A stretch of DNA of 64,000 nt from an uncultured Roseovarius sp. (GCF_947489715.1 NZ_CANLER010000002.1:723737-787736), one strand, 5' to 3'. Numbered from the stretch's first letter, positions 26,389-35,552 are shown. Numbers and translations: made by a program. The notes: generated by a model not told the origin, from the sequence alone.

Positions 26389-27660
26389 ATGTCGAAGATT
26401 TCCAAAGACACCCCTACATCGCGGCGCGCGTTTCTGCGCGGGGCGGCGGCAGCCGGTGTCGGTGCGGTGGCCGCGGGCGGTGCGCGGTCTGCCACGCCCG
26501 ATCCGCTGATCACCGAAGTGCAGCCCTGGGCCTCGGGCCTGGGTGAAGGCGTTGACGCCACGCCCTATGGCTTGCCGATCGAGTTTGAAAGCGATGTGAT
26601 CCGGCGCAATGTCGAATGGCTGACCGCCGACACGATAAGCTCGATCAATTTCACGCCGATCCACGCGCTGGATGGCACGATCACGCCGCAGGGCTGCGCG
26701 TTTGAGCGTCATCACTCGGGTGCGATCGAGCTGCGCAAGGAAGATTACCGGCTGATGATCAACGGTATGGTGGGTCAGCCGCTGGTTTTCACCTATGCCG
26801 ATCTGGAGCGATTCCCGCGCGAAAACCATGTCTATTTCTGCGAATGTGCCGCCAATACCGGGATGGAATGGGCCGGCGCGCAGCTGAATGGCGCGCAATT
26901 CACTCACGGCATGATCCACAACATGGAATATACCGGCGTGCCGTTGCGCACGCTGCTGGAAGAAGCCGGGTACGATACAGCGGGCAAATGGGTCTATTTC
27001 GAAGGGGCCGATGCCAGTTCGAACGGGCGGTCGATTCCGATGGAAAAGGCGCTGGACGATGTGCTGGTCGCGTTCAAGGCCAATGGCGAAGCGCTGCGCA
27101 AGGAACATGGCTATCCGGTGCGGCTGGTCGTGCCGGGCTGGGAAGGCAATATGTGGGTCAAATGGCTGCGCCGCATCGAGGTGATGGACCGGCCCGTGGA
27201 AAGCCGGGAAGAGACCAGCAAGTACACCGACACGCTGGCCGATGGCACCAGCCGCAAATGGACCTGGGAGATGGATGCGAAATCGGTCGTGACCTCGCCC
27301 AGCCCGCAAGCGCCGATTGCCCACGGGCCCGGCCCGCTGGTCATTACCGGGCTTGCGTGGTCGGGGCGCGGGGCGATCACGCGCGTCGATGTCTCGAAGG
27401 ACGGCGGCAAGAGCTGGGAGACGGCGCGCCTTGCCAAACCCGGTGAGAAAATGGCGCTGAGCCGGTTCTATCTGGATACCGACTGGAATGGTGAAGAGAT
27501 GCTGCTGCAATCGCGCGCAATGGACGAGACCGGGTATGTGCAGCCGACCAAGGCACAGCTGCGCGAGGTGCGCGGGTTGAACTCGATTTATCACAATAAT
27601 TGCATTCAGACCTGGTGGGTCAAAGCCAATGGAGAGGCTGAAAATGTCGAAGTTTCCTAA
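26389..27660 (+). CDS. soxC: Sulfane dehydrogenase molybdenum subunit SoxC
   Basis: A 423-residue sulfite-oxidase-family molybdoenzyme. A Tat signal (TSRRAFLRGAAAAG) starts near residue 10. The molybdenum-ligating cysteine is Cys153 in ECAANTG, followed by a C-terminal dimerisation domain. With SoxD it oxidises the SoxY-bound sulfane sulfur to the sulfonate level, giving six electrons. Its presence predicts full oxidation of thiosulfate to sulfate without sulfur globules. Its 3' end overlaps soxD by 17 bases. Confidence 0.95.
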   Translation: MSKISKDTPTSRRAFLRGAAAAGVGAVAAGGARSATPDPLITEVQPWASGLGEGVDATPYGLPIEFESDVIRRNVEWLTADTISSINFTPIHALDGTITPQGCAFERHHSGAIELRKEDYRLMINGMVGQPLVFTYADLERFPRENHVYFCECAANTGMEWAGAQLNGAQFTHGMIHNMEYTGVPLRTLLEEAGYDTAGKWVYFEGADASSNGRSIPMEKALDDVLVAFKANGEALRKEHGYPVRLVVPGWEGNMWVKWLRRIEVMDRPVESREETSKYTDTLADGTSRKWTWEMDAKSVVTSPSPQAPIAHGPGPLVITGLAWSGRGAITRVDVSKDGGKSWETARLAKPGEKMALSRFYLDTDWNGEEMLLQSRAMDETGYVQPTKAQLREVRGLNSIYHNNCIQTWWVKANGEAENVEVS

Positions 27661-28738
27661 GCTTGTTCTGATGGCAGCCCTTGCGATGGCCACGGTGCCC
27701 GTCTGGGCTGAAACCTATGGCATTGGCCGCCCGGCCCTGCCCGAAGAAATTGCCGCCTGGGATCTGGACGTGCATCCCGATGGCACCGGCCTGCCGCCGG
27801 GATCGGGATCTGTCGAAGACGGTGAGGCCCTGTTCGCCGATTATTGCGCGATCTGTCACGGCGACTTTGCCGAGGGTGTCGATAACTGGCCCAAGCTTGC
27901 CGGTGGGGACGGGACGCTGGCGGATGAGGATCCGCTGAAAACCGTTGGCAGCTATTGGCCTTATCTGTCGACCACTTGGGACTATGTCCACCGCTCGATG
28001 CCGTTTGGAAATGCTCAGACGCTGACCGATGATGAGGTTTATGCGATTGTCGCCTATATTCTCTATTCCAACTATCTGGTGGATGAGGATTTCGTGCTGA
28101 GTAACGAAAGCTTTGCCGAGATCGAGTTGCCTAATGCCGATGGGTTCATCATCGATGACCGCGCCGCGACCGAATACGCGCAGTGGACCGGGGAACCTTG
28201 CATGAGCGACTGCAAGGAGAATGTCGAAATCACCATGCGCGCATTGGTTCTGGACGTGACGCCGGAAGAGACCAAGGCACGCAAGGTCAAGCAGCTGGTG
28301 AACGCCACCAACCCGCGCAACGCGACCGCGCAGGACAAGGTTGCCGTGGTTGTTGAAGCCCCTGCCGAAGACGAGCCAGCGGCAGAAGAGGCCACCGCGG
28401 AGCTTGCAATGCCTGATCCGGAGATGGTCGCCGCGGGCGAAAAACTGTTCAAGAAGTGCAAGGCCTGCCACCAGGTGGGCGACGGGGCCAAAAACAGGTC
28501 CGGTCCGCAGTTGAACGGGATTGTCGGCCGGGCAGCGGGCGCCGTAGAGGATTTCAAATATTCCAAGCCGCTCAAGGCCAAGGCCGAGGAAGGGCTGGTA
28601 TGGGACGCGGAGGCGCTGAGCGCGTTTCTGGCCAAGCCGAAGACCTATATCAAGGGCACCAAGATGAGCTTTGCCGGATTCAAGAAAGAAGGCGACCTGG
28701 AGGCGATCATCGCCTATCTGTCGACCTTTCCCGACTAG
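27644..28738 (+). CDS. soxD: Sulfane dehydrogenase cytochrome subunit SoxD
   Basis: A 364-residue diheme cytochrome partner of SoxC with a signal peptide (about residues 1-22). Heme motifs are CAICH (Cys68, Cys71, His72) and CKACH (about Cys272, Cys275, His276), separated by an Ala/Glu-rich linker near residues 235-255. ATG 27644 lies inside the soxC end and is preceded by GGAGAGG. Electrons would go on to SoxE or another small cytochrome. Confidence 0.94.
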   Translation: MSKFPKLVLMAALAMATVPVWAETYGIGRPALPEEIAAWDLDVHPDGTGLPPGSGSVEDGEALFADYCAICHGDFAEGVDNWPKLAGGDGTLADEDPLKTVGSYWPYLSTTWDYVHRSMPFGNAQTLTDDEVYAIVAYILYSNYLVDEDFVLSNESFAEIELPNADGFIIDDRAATEYAQWTGEPCMSDCKENVEITMRALVLDVTPEETKARKVKQLVNATNPRNATAQDKVAVVVEAPAEDEPAAEEATAELAMPDPEMVAAGEKLFKKCKACHQVGDGAKNRSGPQLNGIVGRAAGAVEDFKYSKPLKAKAEEGLVWDAEALSAFLAKPKTYIKGTKMSFAGFKKEGDLEAIIAYLSTFPD

Positions 28739-28740
28739 AC

Positions 28741-29439
28741 GTGCGTTCTGGCGCCAAAATACTGACGCTTGTGCTGCTTTTGGCAAACCCGGTTGTGGCG
28801 CAACAATTGGGCGATCCGGATGCCGGCGCAGAGATCTTTTCCAAGTGCAAAGGATGTCATCAGCTAGGAGAGGGGGCGTCGGACGGGATCGGGCCGCATC
28901 TTAACGGCATTTTCGGACGGCGGGCGGCGGTGCATGACGGGTTTGCCTATTCAAAATCCATGCAACGTGCGGGCACGGACGGGCTGATCTGGACAGCGGA
29001 AACGCTTGATGCTTACGTTGAAAACCCGCGCTCGCTTGTGTCCAAGACCCGGATGAGCTTTCGCGGGCTGAAAGACCCAAAAGACAGGGCGGACCTGCTG
29101 GCCTACCTGCGGGTCTATTCGGATGACCCGGCAAATATCCCCGAAGCCGAGCCTACGGCCACCGGCACGGATCATGATCTTGATCCAGCCATTCTGGCGT
29201 TGGAGGGCGATCCGGAATATGGTGAATACCTTGCGACCGAATGCCTGACCTGCCACCAGTCGGACGGGACGGCACAGGGCATCCCGTCGATCACCCGCTG
29301 GCCGGAAGAAGATTTCGTGGTGGCCATGCACGCCTACAAGAACAAGCTGCGCCTGCATCCGGTGATGCAGATGATGGCCGGGAGATTATCAAACGAGGAG
29401 ATTGCCGCGCTGGCGGCCTATTTTATTAATCTGGAATAA
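28741..29439 (+). CDS. soxE: Diheme cytochrome c SoxE
   Basis: A 232-residue exported cytochrome starting at a GTG two bases after the soxD stop, which places a signal peptide (ILTLVLLLANPVVA) at the N-terminus. The first heme domain (CKGCH, Cys36) is c550-like with NGIFGRRA and TRMSFRGLKD. The second (CLTCH, about Cys168) is a short sulfide-dehydrogenase-type cytochrome domain. In Paracoccus SoxE pairs with the flavoprotein SoxF, encoded next. The frame is open far upstream within soxD, but that is not the gene. Confidence 0.9.
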   Translation: MRSGAKILTLVLLLANPVVAQQLGDPDAGAEIFSKCKGCHQLGEGASDGIGPHLNGIFGRRAAVHDGFAYSKSMQRAGTDGLIWTAETLDAYVENPRSLVSKTRMSFRGLKDPKDRADLLAYLRVYSDDPANIPEAEPTATGTDHDLDPAILALEGDPEYGEYLATECLTCHQSDGTAQGIPSITRWPEEDFVVAMHAYKNKLRLHPVMQMMAGRLSNEEIAALAAYFINLE

Positions 29440-29463
29440 CAAGCGAACTGGGAGGAAAAACAA

Positions 29464-30732
29464 ATGAAATTCAATAGACGTACTTTTCTGGGAACCGGTG
29501 TTGCCGCCGCGGCCGCAGTGTCGGCGCCTGCGGTGTTGGCGGACGGCCATGGCAAGCCGCGCGTGGTCGTTATTGGCGGCGGTGCGGGCGGGGCCACCGT
29601 GGCCCGATATATCGCCAAGGATAGCGAGGGCGCGATCGCGGTGACATTGGTCGAACCCACGCGCACCTATTTCTCGTGCTTTTTTTCCAACCTTTACCTG
29701 GGTGGCTTCAAAGAGATCGACGATATCGGTCACACCTACGGCACGCTGGCGGCGAAGTACGGCATCAATGTCGTGCATGACTGGGCGGTCGATGTGGACC
29801 GTGACGCTAGGACCGTTTCGTTGGCCGGCGGCGGCAGCCTGTCCTATGACAAACTGATCCTCAGCCCCGGTATCGACTTTGTTGAGGGCAGCGTGGAAGG
29901 CTGGTCCATTGAGGCGCAGAACGCCATGCCGCACGCCTACAAGGCCGGGTCGCAGACCGAGCTGCTGAAGGCGCAGATCATGGCAATGCCCGAAGGTGGC
30001 ACCTTTGCGATGGTAGCCCCGCCCAACCCCTACCGGTGCCCGCCCGGACCTTACGAGCGCGTGTCGATGGTGGCGCATCTGCTGAAAACCAACAACCCCA
30101 CGGCCAAGATCATCATTGCCGACCCCAAGCCGAAATTCTCGAAAATGGGCCTGTTCCAGGAAGGTTGGGGTGATCACTATGCCGGTATGGTCGATTGGAT
30201 CGGCGAGGAATTCGGCGGCGGCAATGTCTCGGTCGATCCGGCAGCGATGACGGTGACGATTGACGGCGAAGAAACCAAGGTTGGTGCCTGCAACGTGATC
30301 CCCGCGATGAAAGCGGGCCGGATAGCCGATATGGCGGGCGTGAGCGATGGTAACTGGGTACCGGTCAATGCCGTTGACATGTCCAGCAAGGCCGATGCGG
30401 ATGTCCATGTTCTGGGCGATTCAGCGGCACAGGGCGACATGCCGAAGTCGGGGTTCGCAGCCAATTCGCAGGCCAAGGTCTGTGCCAATGCGGTGCGCGG
30501 GGCACTGACCGGCTCCAAGGTATTTCCGGCTAAGTTCAGCAACACCTGCTGGTCCCTGATCGGCACGGATAACGGCGTCAAGGTTGGCGCCACCTACGAA
30601 GCGACCCCCGAGAAGATCGCCAAGGTCGACGGTTTCATTTCGCAAACCGGCGAAGATAGCACGACCCGCAAGGCGACCTACGAGGAATCCGAAGGCTGGT
30701 ATGCGGGAATAACCGCCGACATGTTCGGATAG
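29464..30732 (+). CDS. soxF: Flavoprotein SoxF (sulfide dehydrogenase type)
   Basis: A 422-residue FAD protein homologous to the flavoprotein of flavocytochrome c sulfide dehydrogenase. There is a Tat signal (NRRTFLGTG) and a dinucleotide-binding motif VVVIGGGAGGAT. Cys72 in YFSCFFSN matches the cysteine that binds FAD covalently in that family. Cys192 (YRCPPGP) and Cys362 (NTCWSLIG) fit the catalytic redox pair. It probably oxidises sulfide with SoxE as partner and also stimulates Sox activity. Confidence 0.92.
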   Translation: MKFNRRTFLGTGVAAAAAVSAPAVLADGHGKPRVVVIGGGAGGATVARYIAKDSEGAIAVTLVEPTRTYFSCFFSNLYLGGFKEIDDIGHTYGTLAAKYGINVVHDWAVDVDRDARTVSLAGGGSLSYDKLILSPGIDFVEGSVEGWSIEAQNAMPHAYKAGSQTELLKAQIMAMPEGGTFAMVAPPNPYRCPPGPYERVSMVAHLLKTNNPTAKIIIADPKPKFSKMGLFQEGWGDHYAGMVDWIGEEFGGGNVSVDPAAMTVTIDGEETKVGACNVIPAMKAGRIADMAGVSDGNWVPVNAVDMSSKADADVHVLGDSAAQGDMPKSGFAANSQAKVCANAVRGALTGSKVFPAKFSNTCWSLIGTDNGVKVGATYEATPEKIAKVDGFISQTGEDSTTRKATYEESEGWYAGITADMFG

Positions 30733-30744
30733 GGCAGGTATCGA

Positions 30745-30769
30745 CGGGCCTGATCCAGATCATGGCCCG
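30745..30769 (+). other. Stem-loop downstream of soxF
   Basis: CGGGCC-TGATC and GATCA-T-GGCCCG pair almost perfectly across a two-base CA loop with one bulged base. It directly follows soxF. Without a T-run it is more likely a 3'-end stabiliser than a terminator. Confidence 0.5.
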
Positions 30770-30814
30770 CCGGACTGTTCGCTGGTTCACTGGGTCCGGA
30801 AAGAGGAGGTCGTC

Positions 30815-31246
30815 ATGAAGATGCGTTTATTTCTGGGGGCCATGGCCCTTGCCGCCGGCCCGGGTTTTGCCGCCGATCAGGCGGTGACACATAGTTTTGA
30901 CGGCAGTTTTGAAGATGCCGCCTTTGCCGTTGAAAGCGCCATAATCGGGCGGGGGCTGGTGATTGATTACGTCAGCCACACGGGCGAAATGCTGAACCGT
31001 ACGGCAGCCGACGTGGGCAGCGACAAGGTGTTATTCGAAGAGGCGGATATCTTCCTGTTCTGCTCGGCGCAATTGTCGCGCAAGGTGATGGAGGCCGACC
31101 CGATGAACCTGGCGCATTGCCCTTACGGTGTGTTCGTCGCTGAAAGGGAGGGCGCGGTGATGATCGGTTACCGCCAGTATCCCGAAGGTCCGATGCAGGA
31201 GGTGCAGGCGCTTCTGGAAGAGATTGTGCAGGAGGCGCTGGAATAG
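30815..31246 (+). CDS. DUF302-domain exported protein
   Basis: A 143-residue protein with a signal peptide (about residues 1-20). The body matches the DUF302 pattern: SFDGSFEDAAFAVESAIIGRGLVI, then CSAQLSRKVMEADPMNLAHCPYGV and GYRQYPEGPM. Two cysteines (in LFCSA and AHCPY) could form a pair or bind metal. DUF302 proteins are frequent beside periplasmic sulfur oxidation genes, but their role is unproven. AGAGGAGG precedes the ATG. It probably belongs to the sox transcript. Confidence 0.8.
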   Translation: MKMRLFLGAMALAAGPGFAADQAVTHSFDGSFEDAAFAVESAIIGRGLVIDYVSHTGEMLNRTAADVGSDKVLFEEADIFLFCSAQLSRKVMEADPMNLAHCPYGVFVAEREGAVMIGYRQYPEGPMQEVQALLEEIVQEALE

Positions 31247-31321
31247 CCGGGGCCTTGAGCAAGGTCAAAGACGGCCCGCCCCCCTGTTGCTAGCCATCTG
31301 CCAACATGGATTGGGCTGCGG

Positions 31322-32386
31322 ATGATCGAGATACTTCTTGACCGGTATGGCGACGGCGCGGTGCTGATGATGGCAGGCGCGCTGGTCGGAGTGGTCTTTG
31401 GTGCGGCCGCCCAGCATTCCCGATTTTGCCTGCGGTCCGCGACGATCGAGGTCAGTAACGGTCGTATGGGACCAAGGTTGGCGGTCTGGTTGCTGGCCTT
31501 TTTCACGGCAGCCTTGGTTGTTCAAGGATCCATAACCTCGGGATGGTTGGATGTATCGCAGGCCCGGCAGCTTGCCGCTCAAGGAAGCCTTTCCGGCGCG
31601 ATAATCGGTGGACTGCTGTTTGGGGCTGGCATGATCCTGGCGCGCGGTTGTGCCAGTCGGTTGCTTGTCCTGTCTGCCACGGGGAACTTGCGGGCGATCG
31701 TTACGGGGCTTGTGTTAACACTTGTCGCGCAGGCATCGTTGCGGGGTGTGTTGGCACCTCTGCGTGAGGAACTTGCAACACTTTGGACGGTTTCCGGCGG
31801 CAATTCGCGTAGTTTGTCCGAGCTTTTGGGTCTGACAAGCGGGGATGGTGCTCTGCTGGCATTGATGGCGTTGGGGACCGTCTCCATTTTGGCCAGGGTT
31901 GCGCGCGTCGAACCCAGTAAGATTTTAGCGGCGGCGATGGTTGGCGCGGCTGTCGGGATGGGATGGGTGATTACCTACGCCATCGCGCAAAGTTCTTTCG
32001 AACTGGTGCCGATTTCATCAATCACATTCACCGGGCCTTCTACCGATACTTTGATGGGTTTGATCAACCAGCCAAACTTGCCTCTGGGGTTTGGTGTTGG
32101 CTTGGTGCCGGGTGTATTCGTGGGTTCAGGCCTTATGGCGCTTGCAACGCATGAAGCCCGTATCGAACGATTTGGTCCCGATACCCCGATGGAACGCTAT
32201 CTGGTTGGTGCAGCCTTCATGGGCTTCGGCAGCATGCTGGCCGGGGGCTGCGCCGTGGGCGCGGGCATGTCCGGTGGCGCGATCCTTTCATTGACCGCCT
32301 GGATCGCCGTTTTCTGCATGTGGGTCGGCGCCGTCGTCACGCACCGGCTGATCGGCATGATGCGATCGGCGCCGGTGACGTCCTGA
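31322..32386 (+). CDS. YeeE/YedE-family transporter, second copy
   Basis: A 354-residue polytopic membrane protein. The three relay cysteines correspond to Cys36 (SRFCLRS), Cys110 (ARGCASR) and Cys310 (GGCAVGAG). It is related to the third copy at 32394-33437 more closely than to the soxR-linked copy, sharing RFCLR, RGC-SRL-VL and GGC-VGAG motifs. It probably moves thiosulfate or sulfane sulfur into the cytoplasm. It is the last plus-strand gene of the sox block and is convergent with the third copy. Confidence 0.84.
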   Translation: MIEILLDRYGDGAVLMMAGALVGVVFGAAAQHSRFCLRSATIEVSNGRMGPRLAVWLLAFFTAALVVQGSITSGWLDVSQARQLAAQGSLSGAIIGGLLFGAGMILARGCASRLLVLSATGNLRAIVTGLVLTLVAQASLRGVLAPLREELATLWTVSGGNSRSLSELLGLTSGDGALLALMALGTVSILARVARVEPSKILAAAMVGAAVGMGWVITYAIAQSSFELVPISSITFTGPSTDTLMGLINQPNLPLGFGVGLVPGVFVGSGLMALATHEARIERFGPDTPMERYLVGAAFMGFGSMLAGGCAVGAGMSGGAILSLTAWIAVFCMWVGAVVTHRLIGMMRSAPVTS

Positions 32387-32393
32387 CGAACAA

Positions 32394-33437
32394 TTATTCA
32401 GCCGGTTGCAGGGCCGGGGTAGAGGCCATTACCCGGTCTGTCAGCAGGGCTCCGGCTGCGATAGAGCCAAGCGCGAGAATGGCCGAGATGCTCAGCATCG
32501 AAACGCCCGAAAGTCCGGCCCCAACGGTGCAGCCCCCAGCCAGCACGCCGCCCATGCCCATCAATACCGCACCACCGGCATAGCGGAGCGTCTGGGGTGC
32601 GGTTTCGAAACTGGCAAAGGACAGTTCCTTGCGCGCCAGGCCCGACAGGAATGCGCCACCAAACACGCCGCCGATAAGCCCAACGCCAAAGCCCGCAGGG
32701 ATCGAGGTAGAGGCAACTGTCCAGAACAGGCTGTCGGCCCATGTCGAGGTGAAGGCCAGAGATTGAACTGGCAGCGGATCAAACTCGTCCATCAGCAACC
32801 AGCCGGTTCCCAGCCAGCCGGCGACCACCAGAAGGCCGATGAGCGCGGCCAAAGTCGCGTGCCAGAAACGGGGCTGCAAGCGCATGATTGCGACAGCCAA
32901 TGCGATAACCGCCAAGGCCGCCCAGATCGTCGCACCGCCGGGCAAAGCCGCCAGGGTTCCGATGCCGGTATCGGCGGTAACAGACCCAAGGCTAACCCGG
33001 ATCGGCGCCAGAACGCCCTTGAGGGTCGCATGGGCAGTGATGGCGAAAACAACGAGTATGGTCAGCGCGCGCAAATTCCCGGTTGCGCCCAAAACCGTCA
33101 GGCGGCTGACACATCCACGGGTCAGCACCATGCCTGCGCCAAAAGCCAGTCCGCCCACAACAATTGCAAGGACCGGAACGTCGGTCGCCATCAGCCTGTG
33201 GTCCGAGAGGTCGATCCACCCGGCAAGACCGGCCAGCGTGGTTCCGGCAATCGCCGCGGCCAAAGCCGTCAGCCAGGTGCCAAGCGCCGCGCGGCGGTCC
33301 GGCCCCGCGACCAGCCCGCGCCGCAGGCAAAAGCGGCTGATCTGCGCGGCGACACCAAAAGCCAGTCCCAGCGCAAGACCAAGGAGCAGATGCGCTGTTT
33401 GCGCGTCGAATGGCAGCTCGTAGAGTTCGAACAACAT
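32394..33437 (-). CDS. YeeE/YedE-family transporter, third copy
   Basis: A 347-residue polytopic membrane protein with Cys37 (SRFCLRR), Cys109 (TRGCVSR) and Cys303 (GGCTVGAG) in the TsuA relay positions. Its stop lies seven bases from the stop of the second copy in a tail-to-tail arrangement, which looks like an inverted duplication that has since diverged. The substrate is presumably a reduced sulfur species. About 196 bases upstream (33438-33633) contain no gene. Confidence 0.84.
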   Translation of the reverse strand: MLFELYELPFDAQTAHLLLGLALGLAFGVAAQISRFCLRRGLVAGPDRRAALGTWLTALAAAIAGTTLAGLAGWIDLSDHRLMATDVPVLAIVVGGLAFGAGMVLTRGCVSRLTVLGATGNLRALTILVVFAITAHATLKGVLAPIRVSLGSVTADTGIGTLAALPGGATIWAALAVIALAVAIMRLQPRFWHATLAALIGLLVVAGWLGTGWLLMDEFDPLPVQSLAFTSTWADSLFWTVASTSIPAGFGVGLIGGVFGGAFLSGLARKELSFASFETAPQTLRYAGGAVLMGMGGVLAGGCTVGAGLSGVSMLSISAILALGSIAAGALLTDRVMASTPALQPAE

Positions 33438-33633
33438 GGCGGACTGATCCCCGGTGAGTTGGCAGATCGTCCTTACATCGGCATTTGACCCTACAGGTCA
33501 AGGGGGGGCACGAGGGACGCCTTCCCGCTTGTGATCGACATAGGGGAATAACGTTCCAGACATTTCCGAATAACTGGCAGGTACTTACCGGGATCGTTCC
33601 AAAATACCCGATAGTGGCCCTAATTTCACCGGA

Positions 33634-34578
33634 TCATTCGAATTCCATCTGCTCGTAGACCCGGCCCGCATTCTTGGTGGCCAACTCTTCGAACGTGTCC
33701 AGATGGGCGTAGGGGGATTGATCCACGTAATAGGCATCGGCCAGATCGCCGCCATTTTCCAAGTGTTCGCCTATCTTGCCCCGCAGATATTCCAGATACC
33801 CCTTGGTGTAGCGGCGCACCTGAGCCATGTTCGTCGGGTGACCGTGCCCGGGAATGACATAGGTGGCATTCAGGGCTTCGAATTCGGTATTCCATGTTTC
33901 AAGCCAATCGGCAGTATACGTGTCTGCGAAAATCGGCAACATGCGCTCGTGAAAGGCCATGTCGCCGGAAATCACCAGGCTTTGTTCTGGCAGCCAGATG
34001 ACGATATCGCCGGGGCTGTGGGCGGGACCCAGATGGCGGGCCTCGATGCGGAAAACGCCCATTTCGACGATGTATTCGTCGGCGAAAGTTTCGGTCGGGC
34101 CTTGGACAAACGTACCTTCTGCCTGATCGCGATTATAGCGTTTCATCCCTTCAAGGATGGTGCCGCCATATTCTTCGACCTCGTGGGCTGCATCTTCGTG
34201 AGCGATGATCGGCACACCCAGTTCCGCCCAGTAGGAATTGCCAAGCATGGCGTGGCCCTGGCCGTTTTCATTGAAGACCAGTTTGATCGGCTGATCCGTA
34301 ATCGCCCGGATTTCGTCATGCAGTGCCTTGGCTAATCCATAGGCCGCACCGCCGTTGATTACCACCACGCCCTCGCCAGTGACGATGAAACTCAGGTTGT
34401 TGTTATGGCCGGCGTTTTCGTATGTGGGTGGCGCCGTCGCGCCGATTGCCGAGAATACACCCGGGATCACCTCGACCGGTTTGTCATAGAGCATCGAGCC
34501 CGGGTATTTGTCGGCAATATCTTCGCTTGCATGGGCGAAAGTCGTCAAAGAGAGCAGACAGATAATCCAGCGCATCAC
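33634..34578 (-). CDS. MBL-fold protein with degenerate metal site
   Basis: A 314-residue exported protein (signal peptide to about residue 17). The C-terminal metal motifs of the metallo-beta-lactamase fold are kept (LGPAHSPGD, ISGDMAFH, IPGHGHP). The first motif, normally HxHxDH, reads NENGQGH (Asn103, Asn105, Gln107, Gly108, His109), so most first-site ligands are missing. It may have one metal or act as a binding protein. Start is GTG 34578, overlapping the upstream stop, or ATG 34575; GGAGG precedes both. It probably forms one transcript with the next MBL gene. Confidence 0.8.
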   Translation of the reverse strand: MMRWIICLLSLTTFAHASEDIADKYPGSMLYDKPVEVIPGVFSAIGATAPPTYENAGHNNNLSFIVTGEGVVVINGGAAYGLAKALHDEIRAITDQPIKLVFNENGQGHAMLGNSYWAELGVPIIAHEDAAHEVEEYGGTILEGMKRYNRDQAEGTFVQGPTETFADEYIVEMGVFRIEARHLGPAHSPGDIVIWLPEQSLVISGDMAFHERMLPIFADTYTADWLETWNTEFEALNATYVIPGHGHPTNMAQVRRYTKGYLEYLRGKIGEHLENGGDLADAYYVDQSPYAHLDTFEELATKNAGRVYEQMEFE

Positions 34579-35492
34579 ATATCCTCCGTCACGAAACGAT
34601 AGGCGCTATCCTTGCGCTCTACCCGCCCGATGCCGCCGTCGGGCAGATGAAAACCGATCAGGGTCATCTGATCCTGCGCAAGCTGATCCAGAAGCCGGTG
34701 CCGTGTTTTCGCCCCCGTCTCTTTGTCCTGATCCGCGCCGCTGTCCCAATCCGGACGTTCGAAGGCGACGTGGTGGTTGCCGATCGCATCGCCCCCGACC
34801 AACACCGATTGACTGCCCGAGCGTAATTCAAACGACATGTGGCCGGGCGTGTGGCCAAAGCTTTCATGCGCCATGATTCCGGGCAGAATTTCCTGACCCG
34901 CGGTGAAAAAATCGCAATGCTCTTCGATTGCCTCAAGCCGCCGTGCCGTGCCGACCGCCATGGAGGCACGGGCGTCGCCGATGGTGCCGACCGTTTCCGG
35001 ATCCCGCCAGTAATCCCATTCGAGTTGGCCGATCAGATGGGCGGCGTCGGGAAACACCGGGTCATCAAAATCGTCCAGAACACCCCAAAGATGGTCGGGG
35101 TGCCCATGGGTGAACACAACATGGGTCACGTCCTCGGGCGCGATGCCCAGGCCTTCGAGGTTGCCCAGCAAAGCACCCGCAGACGGCATGAACCCCGGGC
35201 CGGAGCCCGCATCGAAGAGTACGGTCCTGTCTTCATGCTGCAGCACCGTGACATTGCAGGGTGGCGTAAGCTGGTCGGTCGGCATATCGTGCCGTTCGAG
35301 GATTTCGGTAACTTCGTCCTGGGGCAATCTATCAAAAAAAAACGCGGTGGGTAAAACAAGGTTGCCATCGCTGACGCTTGACACACGCATGTCGCCAAAG
35401 GTCAGTTGACTTGCCGCAGCCATTTGCGCAGGCACCCCGACTACCGAAGTTGCCCCCAATCCGGCTAGAAGCATTCGACGGCTTAACAGCAT
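34575..35492 (-). CDS. MBL-fold hydrolase (SoxH-like)
   Basis: A 305-residue exported metallo-beta-lactamase-fold enzyme. The N-terminus SRRMLLAGLGATS is a Tat-type signal. The intact motif THGHPDH (His129, His131, Asp133, His134) and a later GHTPGHMSFE suggest a dinuclear zinc site, as in glyoxalase II-like thioester hydrolases. SoxH of Paracoccus and the quinoprotein-associated metallohydrolases belong to the same fold. A SoxR-type operator overlaps its promoter, linking it to sulfur control although it lies beside pqqE. Confidence 0.82.
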   Translation of the reverse strand: MLLSRRMLLAGLGATSVVGVPAQMAAASQLTFGDMRVSSVSDGNLVLPTAFFFDRLPQDEVTEILERHDMPTDQLTPPCNVTVLQHEDRTVLFDAGSGPGFMPSAGALLGNLEGLGIAPEDVTHVVFTHGHPDHLWGVLDDFDDPVFPDAAHLIGQLEWDYWRDPETVGTIGDARASMAVGTARRLEAIEEHCDFFTAGQEILPGIMAHESFGHTPGHMSFELRSGSQSVLVGGDAIGNHHVAFERPDWDSGADQDKETGAKTRHRLLDQLAQDQMTLIGFHLPDGGIGRVERKDSAYRFVTEDM

Positions 35493-35508
35493 TTCGCATC
35501 CTACAACT

Positions 35509-35552
35509 TATTCATATATTGGAATATGATCGCGAAAGCTGCCAAAATGCAA
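35509..35552 (-). promoter_or_regulatory. SoxR-type operator over the MBL-pair promoter
   Basis: On the minus strand, TTGCAT (35552-35547) and CATATT (35528-35523) are 18 bases apart. The palindrome TATTC-N8-GAATA at 35509-35526 overlaps the -10 element, as at soxV. The spacing to the ATG at 35492 is short. This is the third ATTC-N8-GAAT site noticed in the window. Confidence 0.62.

Noticed and set aside
33634..35492. The two MBL-fold proteins as antibiotic-resistance beta-lactamases.
   Set aside because: Sequence context and motifs fit SoxH-like or glyoxalase II-like hydrolases beside sox and pqq genes. One also lacks the first metal site.
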